Shown: positions 20,926-30,177 of the stretch, piece after piece
How the letters are laid out: each line of letters starts with the position of its first letter
Numbering within the stretch: position 1 is the first letter of the stretch
Assembly: GCF_900141755.1 (NCBI RefSeq)
Contig: NZ_LT670844.1
Location: 4,030,001 to 4,094,000, forward strand
From: Bradyrhizobium lablabi
GTDB lineage: Bacteria > Pseudomonadota > Alphaproteobacteria > Rhizobiales > Xanthobacteraceae
DNA length: 64,000 nucleotides
Reading direction: 5' to 3'
The notes under the pieces: model-generated
Seen by the model: only the letters and a program-made list of their open reading frames with translations
What the model was told of the DNA's origin: nothing
Database searches by the model: none
Made by a program: the position numbers and the translations under genes

Positions 20926-21393
20926 ATGTTGCGTTTCAAGATCCTGGCTTCGGCCGTTCCACTGTTGATTGCCGCCGTTTTCGCGCGCGGCGGGTTATTG
21001 CCGCCCAGCCACCCCTGTATCGCGATCGCCGACACCTCGGTCCAGATCGCCGAGCTGCCTTGGCATGCCGACCTCCGCGTCAGCTTCACCAACAATCCGG
21101 CATTCGCCACGGTGCGGGTCCAGATATCTGACAGCGCCGAGGCCGCCGATTTCGCCGTGGTCGATGACGTCGATACCGCGGAGGGTGGCGCTTGCGAGGC
21201 CAATCCGGCAACAAGGTCCGTCGAGATCTCCGCACGTCCCTCGGCCGATGTGCCCGTGATCTATCTTTCGCATGACGGCCCCGCCGATTACCGCATTTTC
21301 GTGCAATCGAAGACATTTTCGGCGCGCGACGCGGCAGCCCTGGTCGTCGGCGCCGGCGGCGCACATCGCAGGCTCCAAGCTGCCTCGCTTTAG
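20926..21393 (+). CDS. Small exported protein of unknown function
   Basis: 155 residues, function not recognised. A hydrophobic N-terminus (MLRFKILASAVPLLIAAVFARG) suggests a signal peptide or anchor. The mature part has two Cys (SHPCIAIAD and GGACEANP) that could form a disulfide in the periplasm, and ends ...GAGGAHRRLQAASL. It sits 105 bp after comM, same strand, without a visible LexA box of its own. It looks like a lineage-restricted conserved hypothetical. Confidence 0.7.
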   Translation: MLRFKILASAVPLLIAAVFARGGLLPPSHPCIAIADTSVQIAELPWHADLRVSFTNNPAFATVRVQISDSAEAADFAVVDDVDTAEGGACEANPATRSVEISARPSADVPVIYLSHDGPADYRIFVQSKTFSARDAAALVVGAGGAHRRLQAASL

Positions 21394-21397
21394 AGGT

Positions 21398-21413
21398 TTA
21401 ACCTTCGGTTAAC
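21398..21413 (+). promoter_or_regulatory. Candidate CtrA-binding site
   Basis: TTAACCTTCGGTTAAC equals the CtrA consensus TTAA-N7-TTAAC. It lies 135 bp before the ATG of the hybrid sensor kinase and directly after the stop of the preceding gene. The same bases can also form a small hairpin with a TTCG loop, so a terminator-like role is an alternative. Confidence 0.5.
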
Positions 21414-21547
21414 CCTGTTCGCATCGCACCGCGCAAAGCCGCCCGGCCTCAAACACTTTGCAAGGTCGCCGTCGCATCGTCACCCCGCAAAGCACACACG
21501 CGCGAAGCGAAACGCAATCCTCAAGGCAATCTCAGGGTAGTTACGCG

Positions 21548-23812
21548 ATGGGGCGGGTTTTCCGGATCAAGTTGCACATTCGCCGTTTCAGCCGGCGCCA
21601 TCCGTGGCTCATCTTTGCGGTCCGCTCGTTCATGATCTTCTCCGCCGCATTCGGCGGCGCCTATGGCTTCATCGCCGGAAGCCGGCCGGAGGTTTCCGGC
21701 TACGATCCCAACGCGTTTGCGATCGGCATCAGTTTCCTGTTCGCGATCGCCTGCGTGGCGCTCGCCTCTTTGAGCTTCCGACTGCGCTTCATGCGCCAGA
21801 AGCTTCGCAAGCTCGCACTTCACAATGAAGCGCTCGCCGACCGCAATTGGGAATTGCAGGAGGCCGAGCAACGCGCCCGCAGCCTGTCCGAATCGCAGGG
21901 CGATCTGATCGTGTTGCGCGACGCCGACGGCGTTATCACCTTCGTCAACGACGCCTATTGCGAATTGTCGTCGCTGCCGCGCGGCGCGCTGATCGGCAGC
22001 CAATTCACGTTTTCCGTGCTGGAGCAGGGCGAGGCTGCGCTGCAGGGGGACGGCACCAGGATCCACGACCAGAAGATCGCCAGCCCGTCCGGGCCGCGTT
22101 GGATTGCCTGGCGCGAAGGTCTGGTGCGCTCCGACGCGGACCGGCCGGCCGAGATGCAGAGTGTCGGCCGCGACGTCACCAACCGTGCCGAGACCGAGCG
22201 CGCGCTGGCCGAGGCGCGCGATCAGGCAGACGCCGCCAGCCGCGCCAAGTCACGTTTCCTCGCGATGGCGAGCCACGAAATCCGCACCCCCCTGAACGGC
22301 ATCATCGGCATGAGCGGCCTGCTTCTGGATACGCCATTGACGCCGGAGCAGATGACCTATGCGAAAGCCGTCAAAACCTCGGGCGATGCGCTGCTCGCGC
22401 TGATCGAGGAACTGTTGGACTATTCCAAGATCGAGGCCGGCAAGATCGATCTCGAACATCGGCCGTTCGCGCTCGCCGGCCTGATCGAGGATATCACCGA
22501 GCTGCTGGCGCCCCGCGCGCAGGCGAGAAAGCTCGAGATCGCGGCCTATGTCGACGAGCGGCTGCCGATCGAAGTGGTCGGCGACGCCGGACGGCTGCGC
22601 CAGGTGCTGCTTAATCTCGCCGGCAATGCGATAAAATTCACCGCGACCGGCGGCGTGGCGCTGATCGCCGAGCCGGGCGTGGCGCCCAATGAAATCAGTT
22701 TCCTGGTGCGCGACACCGGCATCGGCATCGCGCCCGAGGCGCAGTCGCGCATTTTCCGCGAGTTCGAGCAGGCCGACGAAAAGATCGCCCGCAGCTACGG
22801 CGGCACCGGTCTAGGCCTGAGCATCTCCGAGCGCATCGTCAAGCGGATGGGTGGCCGCATCACGCTGCAGAGCCAGCCGGGCGTCGGCTCGACCTTCGAA
22901 GTATCGGTGCCGCTCGCCGCGTCCGACACAAGCGAGCGCGGCCAAACGACGTTCGCGGCGCCGGATCTATCCGGCCAATCGATCATGCTGGTGGCGCCGC
23001 AGAGCATCGAGGCTTCGCTGATCGCAAGGCGGCTGCAGCGCTGGGGCGGCCAGACCTGCATGGTTTCCGATATCGCGGTGGCGCTGGCTCTGCTGCCGGA
23101 GCGCGCCTGGCATGCCGTGCTGCTCGATCGCGCGTTCGGCGCGGCCGAAATTCAGGCGCTGGCGGAAGCCGCGCGCATTCACGCGGCGCAGCGGATCGTG
23201 ATGTTCACGCCGGCCGCGCGGCATGAGCTGCAGCTTGCATCCGCCGCCTCCTCCGCCTTCACCGGCTATCTGATAAAACCGTTGCGCGCGGCCTCGCTCG
23301 CGGCCCGCCTTTCGGCGGCGCCGGATGTGCAAGCCCCAAGCCTCGCCGCCGGCGCGCTAATCGACGCGCCCGATGACGCCGGAACGCCGGCAGCTCCTCC
23401 GGCGCGCGGCCTTTCCGTGCTGGTCGCGGAAGACAATGAGATCAACGCGCTGCTGATGCGTTCGCTATTGACGCGATTGGGGCATCAAGCCGTCATCACC
23501 ACCAATGGCGAAGCGGCGCTGGAATCATGGCTCTCGGCGAAATCCGCCGGCGCGCCCTATGATCTCGTCCTGATGGATATCCAGATGCCCGAGCTCGACG
23601 GCATCGAAACCACAAAACGCATCCGCGCGCGCGAGGCCGGCCAGCCCGGCCGCCAGACGCCGATCCTGGCGCTCACTGCGAACACGCTGGTGGAAGACCG
23701 CTACGCCTGCTTTGAAGCCGGCATGGACGGGTTTCTCATAAAACCGCTGGATCGCGAGAAGCTGGCGGACGCGCTGGCGGGCCTCGCCGCGTCGAGGCAT
23801 CTCGCGGCGTAA
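21548..23812 (+). CDS. Membrane hybrid sensor histidine kinase with two receiver domains
   Basis: 754 residues. Two membrane segments (about 20-44 and 57-78) enclose a short periplasmic loop. A coiled-coil linker, a PAS domain (about 115-215), HisKA with the phospho-acceptor MASHEIRTPLNG (His243), HATPase with N (LLNLAGNAIKF), G1 (DTGIGI) and G2 (GGTGLGLSI) boxes follow. Receiver 1 (about 478-590) lacks the acidic pair after its first strand (IMLVAPQS) and looks degenerate. Receiver 2 (about 622-745) is complete (LVAEDNEINALLM, Asp677 in LVLMDIQMPELDG, Lys in LIKPLD). No cognate regulator lies beside it. A CtrA-type site precedes it; start at ATG 21548. Confidence 0.9.
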   Translation: MGRVFRIKLHIRRFSRRHPWLIFAVRSFMIFSAAFGGAYGFIAGSRPEVSGYDPNAFAIGISFLFAIACVALASLSFRLRFMRQKLRKLALHNEALADRNWELQEAEQRARSLSESQGDLIVLRDADGVITFVNDAYCELSSLPRGALIGSQFTFSVLEQGEAALQGDGTRIHDQKIASPSGPRWIAWREGLVRSDADRPAEMQSVGRDVTNRAETERALAEARDQADAASRAKSRFLAMASHEIRTPLNGIIGMSGLLLDTPLTPEQMTYAKAVKTSGDALLALIEELLDYSKIEAGKIDLEHRPFALAGLIEDITELLAPRAQARKLEIAAYVDERLPIEVVGDAGRLRQVLLNLAGNAIKFTATGGVALIAEPGVAPNEISFLVRDTGIGIAPEAQSRIFREFEQADEKIARSYGGTGLGLSISERIVKRMGGRITLQSQPGVGSTFEVSVPLAASDTSERGQTTFAAPDLSGQSIMLVAPQSIEASLIARRLQRWGGQTCMVSDIAVALALLPERAWHAVLLDRAFGAAEIQALAEAARIHAAQRIVMFTPAARHELQLASAASSAFTGYLIKPLRAASLAARLSAAPDVQAPSLAAGALIDAPDDAGTPAAPPARGLSVLVAEDNEINALLMRSLLTRLGHQAVITTNGEAALESWLSAKSAGAPYDLVLMDIQMPELDGIETTKRIRAREAGQPGRQTPILALTANTLVEDRYACFEAGMDGFLIKPLDREKLADALAGLAASRHLAA

Positions 23813-23824
23813 ATACCTCACAGA

Positions 23825-23944
23825 GTCGTCCCTGCGAAAGCAGGGACCCAACCACAGCCGTCAGTTATCGCGAAGGCTGGAGCCGCTACCGTCTGCAAGA
23901 CAACCATCGGTGGTTATGGGTCCCCGCTTTCGCGGGGACGACAG
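23825..23944. repeat. Palindromic intergenic repeat, GTCGTCCCTGCGAAAGCAGG type
   Basis: About 120 bp with terminal inverted repeats (GTCGTCCCTGCGAAAG at the left, CTTTCGCGGGGACGAC at the right). First of three copies in the window (others at 32137-32260 and 33471-33592). It lies between the convergent kinase and coaA genes and could serve as a bidirectional transcription terminator. Confidence 0.75.
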
Positions 23945-23952
23945 CGGGGGGT

Positions 23953-24909
23953 TCACAGCCGCCGCAGCGCGACCTGCTCGACGACGTGATCGGCGCCCTT
24001 CTTCAGGATCAGCGTGGCGCGCGGCCGGGTCGGCAGGATATTCTCCTCGAGATTGGCAAGGTTGGTGCGTTCCCAGATCGCGAGCGCGGTCGCGGTCGCC
24101 TCCTCGTCGGACAATGGCGCGTAGCGATGAAAATACGATCGCGGATTGGTGAACGCGGTGTCCCGCAGCGCCAGGAAGCGGCGGACGTACCACTCGCGCA
24201 GTACCGGCTCATCGGCATCGATATAGACCGAGAAATCGAAGAAATCCGACACCACCGGCACGGCCTGGCCGTCGCGCGGCAGCCGGCCGGTCTGCAGAAC
24301 ATTGACGCCTTCCACGATCAGAATGTCCGGCCGGTCGATCTCGACCCACTGGTTCGGAACGATGTCGTAGGTCAGATGCGAATAGACCGGCGCGCGCACC
24401 GGCCGTCGTCCCGCCTTGATGTCGCTCAGGAACGCCAACAGCGTCGGCAGGTCGTAGCTCTCCGGAAAGCCCTTCTTCTGCATCAGGCCTTGCCGCTCGA
24501 GAACCGCGTTGGGAAACAGGAAGCCGTCGGTCGTCACAAGATCGACCTTCGGCCGCGGCGACCAGCGCCCCAACAGCGCCTGCAGCACGCGCGCGGAGGT
24601 CGATTTTCCGACCGCGACCGAGCCGGCGACGCCGATAATGTAGGGCATCTTGCGGTCCTGGATGCCGAGGAATTGGCGCTGCGCATAAAACAGCCGCTGC
24701 GTGGCATCGACATAGATCGACAACAGCCGCGACAGCGGCAGATAAATGTCCTCGACCTCCTGCATATCGAGACGGTCATGCATCGAACGCAGCCGATCGA
24801 ACTCGCCCGGCTCCAGCGTCATCGGTGTGTCATCGCGCAGCCGCGCCCACTGCTCCCGCGTGAACACCCGGTAGGGATTGTAGACTTGCTCCGGAGCCCG
24901 AATATCCAT
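23953..24909 (-). CDS. coaA: Pantothenate kinase, type I
   Basis: Phosphorylates pantothenate, the first step of coenzyme A synthesis. 318 residues, normal. Walker A is [54 protein letters not shown] and [13 protein letters not shown] are family blocks. Translation probably starts at ATG 24907-24909 ([21 protein letters not shown]); the longer frame runs into a dispersed repeat. It is the last gene of the his cluster direction, 97 bp after hisE. Confidence 0.97.
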   Translation of the reverse strand: MDIRAPEQVYNPYRVFTREQWARLRDDTPMTLEPGEFDRLRSMHDRLDMQEVEDIYLPLSRLLSIYVDATQRLFYAQRQFLGIQDRKMPYIIGVAGSVAVGKSTSARVLQALLGRWSPRPKVDLVTTDGFLFPNAVLERQGLMQKKGFPESYDLPTLLAFLSDIKAGRRPVRAPVYSHLTYDIVPNQWVEIDRPDILIVEGVNVLQTGRLPRDGQAVPVVSDFFDFSVYIDADEPVLREWYVRRFLALRDTAFTNPRSYFHRYAPLSDEEATATALAIWERTNLANLEENILPTRPRATLILKKGADHVVEQVALRRL

Positions 24910-24939
24910 GAGGCCGCCTTTTCGACTCTTATGTTTCGA

Positions 24940-25012
24940 GCATGATTTTTTCGGAAAACCGGTTCCCACTTTGCACTAACGTGGCCCTCCGGGTCCGGAT
25001 CATGCTCTAATC
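24940..25012. repeat. Dispersed palindrome, GGAAAACCGGTTCCCACTTT type, with GATCATGCTCTA tail
   Basis: Fourth and longest copy of the AAAACCGG...CCCACTTT family, including the accompanying GGTCCGGATCATGCTCTAA end and an internal GGCCCTCCGGGTCC. It occupies nearly the whole coaA-hisE gap. Confidence 0.55.
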
Positions 25013-25330
25013 GCGCTTGCGCGCCGTCTTTTCTTCCAGCCCGGACATCGACGTCCGCTGCGCCAATGCAGCTTCGACATCCTCAAGCTTCACGCCGCGC
25101 GATTTCAACAGCACCAGCAAATGAAACACGAGATCGGCACTTTCCGCGATCAGATGATCGCGATCGTTCTCAACCGCGGCGATCACGGTCTCCACCGCTT
25201 CCTCGCCGAATTTCTTGGCGCAATGCTCCGGCCCCTTGTCCAGGAGCTTGCGCGTATAGGAGGCCTCTCCTCCCGACGCCGCGCGGGCGTCGATGGTGGC
25301 AGCCAGATCATGGATCGTGAAACGCGACAT
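25007..25330 (-). CDS. hisE: Phosphoribosyl-ATP pyrophosphatase
   Basis: Second step of histidine synthesis, converting PR-ATP to PR-AMP. 107 residues with the MazG-like all-alpha fold. KLLDKGPEHCAKKFGEEAVETVIAA carries the metal-binding acidic residues, and HLIAESADLVFHLLVLLKSRGV follows. It is monofunctional; no hisI domain is attached and no hisI gene is in the window. It lies 75 bp after hisF. Confidence 0.97.
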   Translation of the reverse strand: MSRFTIHDLAATIDARAASGGEASYTRKLLDKGPEHCAKKFGEEAVETVIAAVENDRDHLIAESADLVFHLLVLLKSRGVKLEDVEAALAQRTSMSGLEEKTARKRD

Positions 25331-25405
25331 CCACTTAAAACTCAGGCGCGCCCAGGCCGGGCGCCAGTCATGTCAGGCATTTAGCACTTTTATGACCGGG
25401 AGTCG

Positions 25406-26182
25406 TCAGGGATCGAGCCGCATCGGTAAGCCAGCTCGGACCATATGGTCCTTGGCTTCACGGATGGTAAATTCCCCGAAATGGAAGATCGAGGCCGCCA
25501 GCACCGCGGTCGCGTGCCCCTCGCGGATGCCCTCGACCAGGTGATCGAGGTTGCCGACCCCGCCGGAGGCGATCACCGGCACCGGCACGCTGTCGGCGAT
25601 CATCCGGGTAATGGGAATGTCAAAACCCTGCCTTGTGCCGTCCCGGTCCATCGAGGTCAAAAGGATTTCGCCGGCGCCGAGCGAGACCACTTCCTGGGCG
25701 TATTCGATGGCGTCGATGCCGGTGGAATTGCGCCCGCCATGGGTAAAGATTTCCCAGCGATCCGAGCCGCCGCCGCGGCTGACCCGCTTGGCGTCGATCG
25801 CGACCACGATGCATTGCTCGCCGAATTTCTCGGCCGCCTCCTTGACGAATTCGCGGCGGCTGACGGCGGCCGAGTTGATCGAGACCTTGTCGGCGCCGGA
25901 TCGTAACAATGTTTTGATATCGTCGATGGTGCGCACACCGCCGCCGACCGTCAGCGGCATGAAGCAGGCTTCCGCCGTGCGCCGGACCACGTCCAGCATG
26001 ATGCCGCGGTTTTCGTGGGTCGCCGTGATGTCGAGAAAACACAATTCATCGGCGCCGGCGGCGTCATAGGCGATGGCCGCCTCGACCGGATCGCCGGCGT
26101 CGCGCAGGTTGACAAAATTGACGCCCTTGACCACCCGGCCGTCCTTGACGTCGAGACAGGGGATCACGCGGACCTTGAACAT
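25406..26182 (-). CDS. hisF: Imidazole glycerol phosphate synthase, cyclase subunit
   Basis: TIM-barrel cyclase partner of HisH. 258 residues. Starts [24 protein letters not shown] with the first catalytic Asp; the second is in IVVAIDAKR. Phosphate-binding segments VIASGGVG and [12 protein letters not shown] are present. It lies 11 bp after hisA and is surely cotranscribed with it. Confidence 0.98.
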   Translation of the reverse strand: MFKVRVIPCLDVKDGRVVKGVNFVNLRDAGDPVEAAIAYDAAGADELCFLDITATHENRGIMLDVVRRTAEACFMPLTVGGGVRTIDDIKTLLRSGADKVSINSAAVSRREFVKEAAEKFGEQCIVVAIDAKRVSRGGGSDRWEIFTHGGRNSTGIDAIEYAQEVVSLGAGEILLTSMDRDGTRQGFDIPITRMIADSVPVPVIASGGVGNLDHLVEGIREGHATAVLAASIFHFGEFTIREAKDHMVRAGLPMRLDP

Positions 26183-26193
26183 TTTTAATACTC

Positions 26194-26934
26194 CTAGGCC
26201 GCGGCGCGGGCGTTTTTGATCAGCGCCAACGCGGCAAGCGGATCGAGCCGGCCGTCATAGAGCGCGCGGCCAACGATTGCGCCAGCGAGTTTCTTGGCGC
26301 GCGGCGCAAGCAGCGCCTTGACGTCATCGATCGAGGCAAAACCGCCGGACGCGATCACCGGGATCGAAATCTGTTCGGCCAGCGCAATGGTCGCATCGAG
26401 ATTGAGGCCCTTCAAAAGGCCGTCGCGGGCGATGTCGGTGAAGATGATCGCTGCAACGCCCGCATCCTCGAAACGCTGTGCGATCTCGAGCGCGGTGACT
26501 TCCGAGGTCTCGGCCCAGCCTTCGACCGCGACCTTGCCGTCGCGCGCATCGAGCCCGACCGCGACGCGGCCGGGGAATTTTTTCGCAGCGCTTTTTACGA
26601 GCCCGGGATCGCGCACCGCCGCGGTGCCGATAATCACGCGCGCCACGCCTTTTGCGAGCCAGGCTTCAACCGTTTTCAAATCCCGGATGCCGCCGCCGAG
26701 CTGCAGTGGCATGGTGACCGCGTTCAGCATCGCCTCGACGGCATGCGCATTCATCGGCTTGCCGGCAAAGGCACCATCGAGATCGACCACATGCAGATAT
26801 TCGAACCCCTGCGCGGCGAAGCTCTTCGCCTGCGCCGCCGGATCGAGGTTGAACACGGTCGCGCGCGCCATGTCGCCCTGTTCGAGCCGCACGCATTGGC
26901 CGTTCTTCAGGTCGATGGCGGGGAAGAGAATCAC
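26194..26934 (-). CDS. hisA: ProFAR isomerase (HisA)
   Basis: Amadori isomerase of the histidine pathway. 246 residues, TIM barrel. Opens [28 protein letters not shown] with the catalytic Asp in AIDLK and has [17 protein letters not shown] with the second. The start is GTG at 26932-26934. Upstream is a long repeat (26948-27126) separating it from hisH. Confidence 0.97.
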   Translation of the reverse strand: MILFPAIDLKNGQCVRLEQGDMARATVFNLDPAAQAKSFAAQGFEYLHVVDLDGAFAGKPMNAHAVEAMLNAVTMPLQLGGGIRDLKTVEAWLAKGVARVIIGTAAVRDPGLVKSAAKKFPGRVAVGLDARDGKVAVEGWAETSEVTALEIAQRFEDAGVAAIIFTDIARDGLLKGLNLDATIALAEQISIPVIASGGFASIDDVKALLAPRAKKLAGAIVGRALYDGRLDPLAALALIKNARAAA

Positions 26935-26947
26935 GGTGCGCCGCCTG

Positions 26948-27126
26948 CTCCCTCCCCCCTTGCGGGGGAGGGTTGGGGTGGGGGGTAGCCGCGAGTTCGG
27001 TGTTTGTGGCTTACCCCTCTCCCGAACGCTTCGCGCACAGCCAAGGCTTCGCCTTGGCGTTCTTCAAGACGGCGGCTGAAAGCCGCCTTGTGCTCCCCCG
27101 CAAGGGGCGAGGTGACAAGAGAGGGC
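26948..27126. repeat. Palindromic intergenic repeat, CTCCCCC-TTGC-GGGGGAG type (hisH-hisA gap)
   Basis: About 180 bp beginning CTCCCTCCCCCCTTGCGGGG and ending with a CTCCCCCGCAAGGGGCGAGG hairpin. In between is a CCAAGGCTTCGCCTTGG stem and a GGCGGCTGAAAGCCGCC stem. A related unit lies at 49511-49696 and a short core copy lies inside leuS (52827-52873). It interrupts the his operon, so mRNA here would fold heavily. Confidence 0.75.
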
Positions 27127-27139
27127 CCTGAAGCAGACA

Positions 27140-27790
27140 TCACGGCTTCCACTTCAAAAAATTCGAGATCAGAGCGAGTCCAAAGCGCTGGCTCTTTTCC
27201 GGGTGAAACTGCGTGCCGACCGCGGTGTCCCTGGCGACGATCGCCGTCACCGGCCCGCCGTATTCCGCGCGCGCCAGCACATCAGCCTCATTGGCCGCGT
27301 TGAGGTGGTATGAGTGCACGAAATAAGCGTGGCGACCCTTTGGACCGAGCGGAAGGCGCTCCAGCACCGCATGCTCCCGGACCACGTCGAGCGTATTCCA
27401 GCCCATATGCGGGATTTTCAGATTTTCTTCGCGCGGCGTAATCTTTTCCACGTCGCCTGCGATCCAATTAAAACCGTCGGTGGTGACGTGCTCCTTGCCG
27501 CGTGTCGCCATCAGCTGCATGCCGACGCAGATGCCGAAGAACGGCCGCGCCTTGTTGCGCACCGCTTCCGTCATCGCCTCGACCATGCCGTCGAGCGTGT
27601 CCAGCCCCCGGCGGCAATCGGCGAAGGCGCCGACCCCGGGCAGCACGATGCGATCGGCGCGATAGACAGTTTCGGGATCCCGAGTGACGACAATCTTCTG
27701 AGGCTCTTCCATGCTCCGCGCCGCGCGCTCGAACGCTTTCGCCGCCGAGTGCAGATTGCCGGAGCCGTAATCAATGATGGCAACGCTCAC
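27140..27790 (-). CDS. hisH: Imidazole glycerol phosphate synthase, glutaminase subunit
   Basis: Class I glutamine amidotransferase supplying ammonia to HisF. 216 residues. Nucleophile Cys is in [16 protein letters not shown] and the His-Glu pair in [14 protein letters not shown]. Starts [23 protein letters not shown] from a GTG at 27788-27790 that overlaps the stop of the DUF2628 gene, so it is translationally coupled to it. Confidence 0.97.
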   Translation of the reverse strand: MSVAIIDYGSGNLHSAAKAFERAARSMEEPQKIVVTRDPETVYRADRIVLPGVGAFADCRRGLDTLDGMVEAMTEAVRNKARPFFGICVGMQLMATRGKEHVTTDGFNWIAGDVEKITPREENLKIPHMGWNTLDVVREHAVLERLPLGPKGRHAYFVHSYHLNAANEADVLARAEYGGPVTAIVARDTAVGTQFHPEKSQRFGLALISNFLKWKP

Positions 27791-28320
27791 CGCGAGCCTC
27801 CCGGTTCCGGAAACAATCCGATAATGCCGCCCTGCGGCAACGGCGGCGGCGGTTTTGAGAACGGCTGGCCCGGAATGTCCCGGGTCGGCGGCGGCCCGCC
27901 GCGATCGACCGCCGACTGGTCGTTACTGAGCCCGCGCTGCTTGGCGGTCCAGCGATCGAAAAAGCGGCGCTCGGCCTGCTCCTCGTCGTCACCGACCACG
28001 ATATCGAGCTGACGCCAATTGCCCCGCGACAGGGTCCAGCGCTGCAGGCTCGCCGCTTCAAATCCCATCAATAGCGCGATCAGCAGATTAGCCAGGAAGA
28101 TCGCCGCCCCGCCGGTGCCGAGCCGCGTCATTGCGACGTCGATCGCAAGTATCACGATGATCCAGCCGATCAATGCCAGCCACAGCCGACGCCAGATCAG
28201 CCACACCGGGCCCAGCAACGCCGCCCAGACGTGAAAGCCGTCGCGCACGAAGCTAAAGCGATCGGTGGCGCGAAGGTCCGCGCCATAGGCCGTGGGAGCA
28301 TGCACTGTGTAAACCGGCAT
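27787..28320 (-). CDS. DUF2628 membrane protein inside the his operon
   Basis: 177 residues. [47 protein letters not shown] is the DUF2628 opening. Two or three membrane segments follow ([39 protein letters not shown]), then a charged cytosolic tail rich in Pro and Gly at the end. The ATG at 28318-28320 is preferred over a longer open frame that runs antiparallel into hisB. Its stop overlaps the hisH GTG. Function unknown; the position between hisB and hisH recurs in alphaproteobacteria as far as I recall. Confidence 0.85.
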   Translation of the reverse strand: MPVYTVHAPTAYGADLRATDRFSFVRDGFHVWAALLGPVWLIWRRLWLALIGWIIVILAIDVAMTRLGTGGAAIFLANLLIALLMGFEAASLQRWTLSRGNWRQLDIVVGDDEEQAERRFFDRWTAKQRGLSNDQSAVDRGGPPPTRDIPGQPFSKPPPPLPQGGIIGLFPEPGGSR

Positions 28321-28346
28321 CGCTACTCTCCGCCGAGAACAAGGGA

Positions 28347-28940
28347 TCAGCCGCCGAGCTGGCCCTTGGTGGATGGCACTTCGCCCGCGGCGCGCGGATC
28401 GATCGCGACCGCCGCCCGCAGCGCCCTCGCCAGACCCTTGAAGCAGGATTCGGCGATATGATGGCTGTTCTCGCCATATAAGGTCTCGACGTGCAAAGTC
28501 ACGCCGGCATTGATCGCAAAGGCGTTGAACCATTCGCGCACCAATTCAGTATCGAACTGGCCGACCTTGTCGCGCGGAAACTCCACCTTGAAGACCAGGA
28601 CCGGGCGGCCGGAAATGTCGATCACCACGCGCGACAGCGTCTCGTCCATCGGCATGTGGATCGAGGCATAGCGGGTGATGCCGGCCATAGTGCCGAGCGC
28701 CTGTTTCACCGCTTGCCCCAGCGCGATCCCGACATCTTCCGTGGTGTGGTGGTGGTCGATGTGAAGGTCGCCGACCGCCTTCACCGTGATGTCGATGCGG
28801 GAATGCCGGGCCAAGAGGTCGAGCATATGGTCGAAGAATCCGATCCCGGTCGCGACGTTGGACACCCCCGTTCCGTCGAGGTTCACCGAAACCTCGATGT
28901 CGGTCTCCTTGGTCTTGCGCTTGATGGCGGCGTTGCGCAT
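28347..28940 (-). CDS. hisB: Imidazoleglycerol-phosphate dehydratase
   Basis: Manganese-dependent dehydratase of histidine synthesis, 197 residues, monofunctional (no phosphatase domain). [21 protein letters not shown] and [20 protein letters not shown] carry the first metal-ligand set; [25 protein letters not shown] carries the second. First gene of the minus-strand his cluster and divergent from hslV, with 187 bp between the two starts for both promoters. Confidence 0.98.
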   Translation of the reverse strand: MRNAAIKRKTKETDIEVSVNLDGTGVSNVATGIGFFDHMLDLLARHSRIDITVKAVGDLHIDHHHTTEDVGIALGQAVKQALGTMAGITRYASIHMPMDETLSRVVIDISGRPVLVFKVEFPRDKVGQFDTELVREWFNAFAINAGVTLHVETLYGENSHHIAESCFKGLARALRAAVAIDPRAAGEVPSTKGQLGG

Positions 28941-29127
28941 GAAAAGTGCTTTCCCTCAAGGCCCGCTTTTGGGCCGAAAACGCGGCCCTTTTAACAGGCC
29001 GATGTCGCCTTCGCCACTGCGGGATGGCCCGATCAAGGCTGAACTTCGGCCTATGGTGACCGGAATCGGGGGGTAGATTGTAACCCCGCCTGCCAATCCC
29101 TAAGTTTGGCCGAATACGAGGTATTCC

Positions 29128-29688
29128 ATGCAAGCATCAGAAACCCCATCGCCGGTCTGGCACGGCACCACCATTTTGACGGTCCGCAAGGGCGGCAAGG
29201 TCGTGATCGGCGGCGACGGGCAGGTCTCGATCGGCCAGACCGTGATCAAATCCAACGCCAAGAAGGTCCGCAGGCTCGGCAAAGGTGACGTCATCGGCGG
29301 CTTTGCCGGCGCCACCGCGGACGCCTTCACCCTGTTCGAGCGGCTGGAAAGCAAGCTCGAGCAATATCCGGGGCAATTGACCCGCGCCGCCGTCGAGCTT
29401 GCCAAGGACTGGCGCACCGACCGCTATCTGCGCCGGCTGGAGGCGATGATGATCGTCGCCGACAAGGAGGTGTCGCTAGTGCTGACCGGGACCGGCGACG
29501 TGCTGGAGCCGGAAGCCGGCGTGATGGCGATTGGGTCCGGCGGCAACTATGCGCTAGCGGCCGCCCGCGCGCTGATCGAGACCGACAAGGATGCCGAGAC
29601 CATCGTGCGCCGCTCGCTCGATATCGCCGCCGACATTTGCGTCTACACCAACCGCAATGTGACCATCGAGACGCTGCAGAGCGGCTGA
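29128..29688 (+). CDS. hslV: ATP-dependent protease subunit HslV (ClpQ)
   Basis: Proteasome-like peptidase that forms the core of the HslUV protease. 186 residues. The active-site threonine is Thr14 in [23 protein letters not shown], so a 13-residue propeptide must be removed, longer than in E. coli where only Met is lost. [22 protein letters not shown] and [23 protein letters not shown] are typical. Downstream are two accessory genes before hslU. No convincing RpoH promoter was found in the 187-bp upstream gap. Confidence 0.97.
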   Translation: MQASETPSPVWHGTTILTVRKGGKVVIGGDGQVSIGQTVIKSNAKKVRRLGKGDVIGGFAGATADAFTLFERLESKLEQYPGQLTRAAVELAKDWRTDRYLRRLEAMMIVADKEVSLVLTGTGDVLEPEAGVMAIGSGGNYALAAARALIETDKDAETIVRRSLDIAADICVYTNRNVTIETLQSG

Positions 29689-29691
29689 TCG

Positions 29692-30177
29692 ATGGCGCCA
29701 GATTATTCGTTCCGCCCGATGATTTCTGCCGATCTTGCGATGGTGCGACGCTGGCTCGAAACCCCGGAAGTGGTGCGCTGGTGGGGACAACCCGACGAGC
29801 AATACGCGCTGGTGAGCGGCGATCTCGATCATCCCGATATGGACCAGTTCATTGTCGCCCTCGGCGGCCAGCCATTCGGCTACATCCAGTGTTATGCGCT
29901 GAGTGCCTGGAACGAGGGTCTCGGCTCGCATCCCGCCAAAACGCGCGGCATCGACCAGTTCATCGGCGCGCCCAATATGATCGGGCGCGGCCATGGCTCC
30001 GGCTTCATCCGGCAATTCGTGGACACCGTGCTGACATCGGGAATTCCGCGCGTGGTGACGGATCCCGATCCCGAAAATGGCCGCGCGGTGCGCGCCTACG
30101 CCAAGGCCGGCTTTCAACGCGACCGCCTGGTCGACACACCGGACGGCCCCGCTTTGCTGATGGTGCGCAACCCATGA
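29692..30177 (+). CDS. GNAT N-acetyltransferase, AAC(6')-like
   Basis: 161 residues beginning [28 protein letters not shown], the opening of the AAC(6')-I/IucB-like GNAT branch. The acetyl-CoA region is [14 protein letters not shown] (a Q/RxxGxG/A variant), followed by [21 protein letters not shown]. Related chromosomal proteins often acetylate metabolites or ribosomal proteins rather than drugs, so resistance should not be assumed. It starts 3 bp after hslV and overlaps the UPF0314 start, giving a compact hslV-GNAT-UPF0314-hslU operon. Confidence 0.85.
   Translation: MAPDYSFRPMISADLAMVRRWLETPEVVRWWGQPDEQYALVSGDLDHPDMDQFIVALGGQPFGYIQCYALSAWNEGLGSHPAKTRGIDQFIGAPNMIGRGHGSGFIRQFVDTVLTSGIPRVVTDPDPENGRAVRAYAKAGFQRDRLVDTPDGPALLMVRNP

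Noticed and set aside
28941..29127. A possible RpoH promoter in front of hslV.
   Set aside because: CCTATGG at about 29050 lacks the rest of the -10 pattern and no CTTG lies at the right spacing.
29692..30177. Labelling the GNAT gene as an aminoglycoside-resistance gene.
   Set aside because: The similarity is only at the level of the AAC(6')-like GNAT branch; the chromosomal operon setting within hslVU argues for a housekeeping role.
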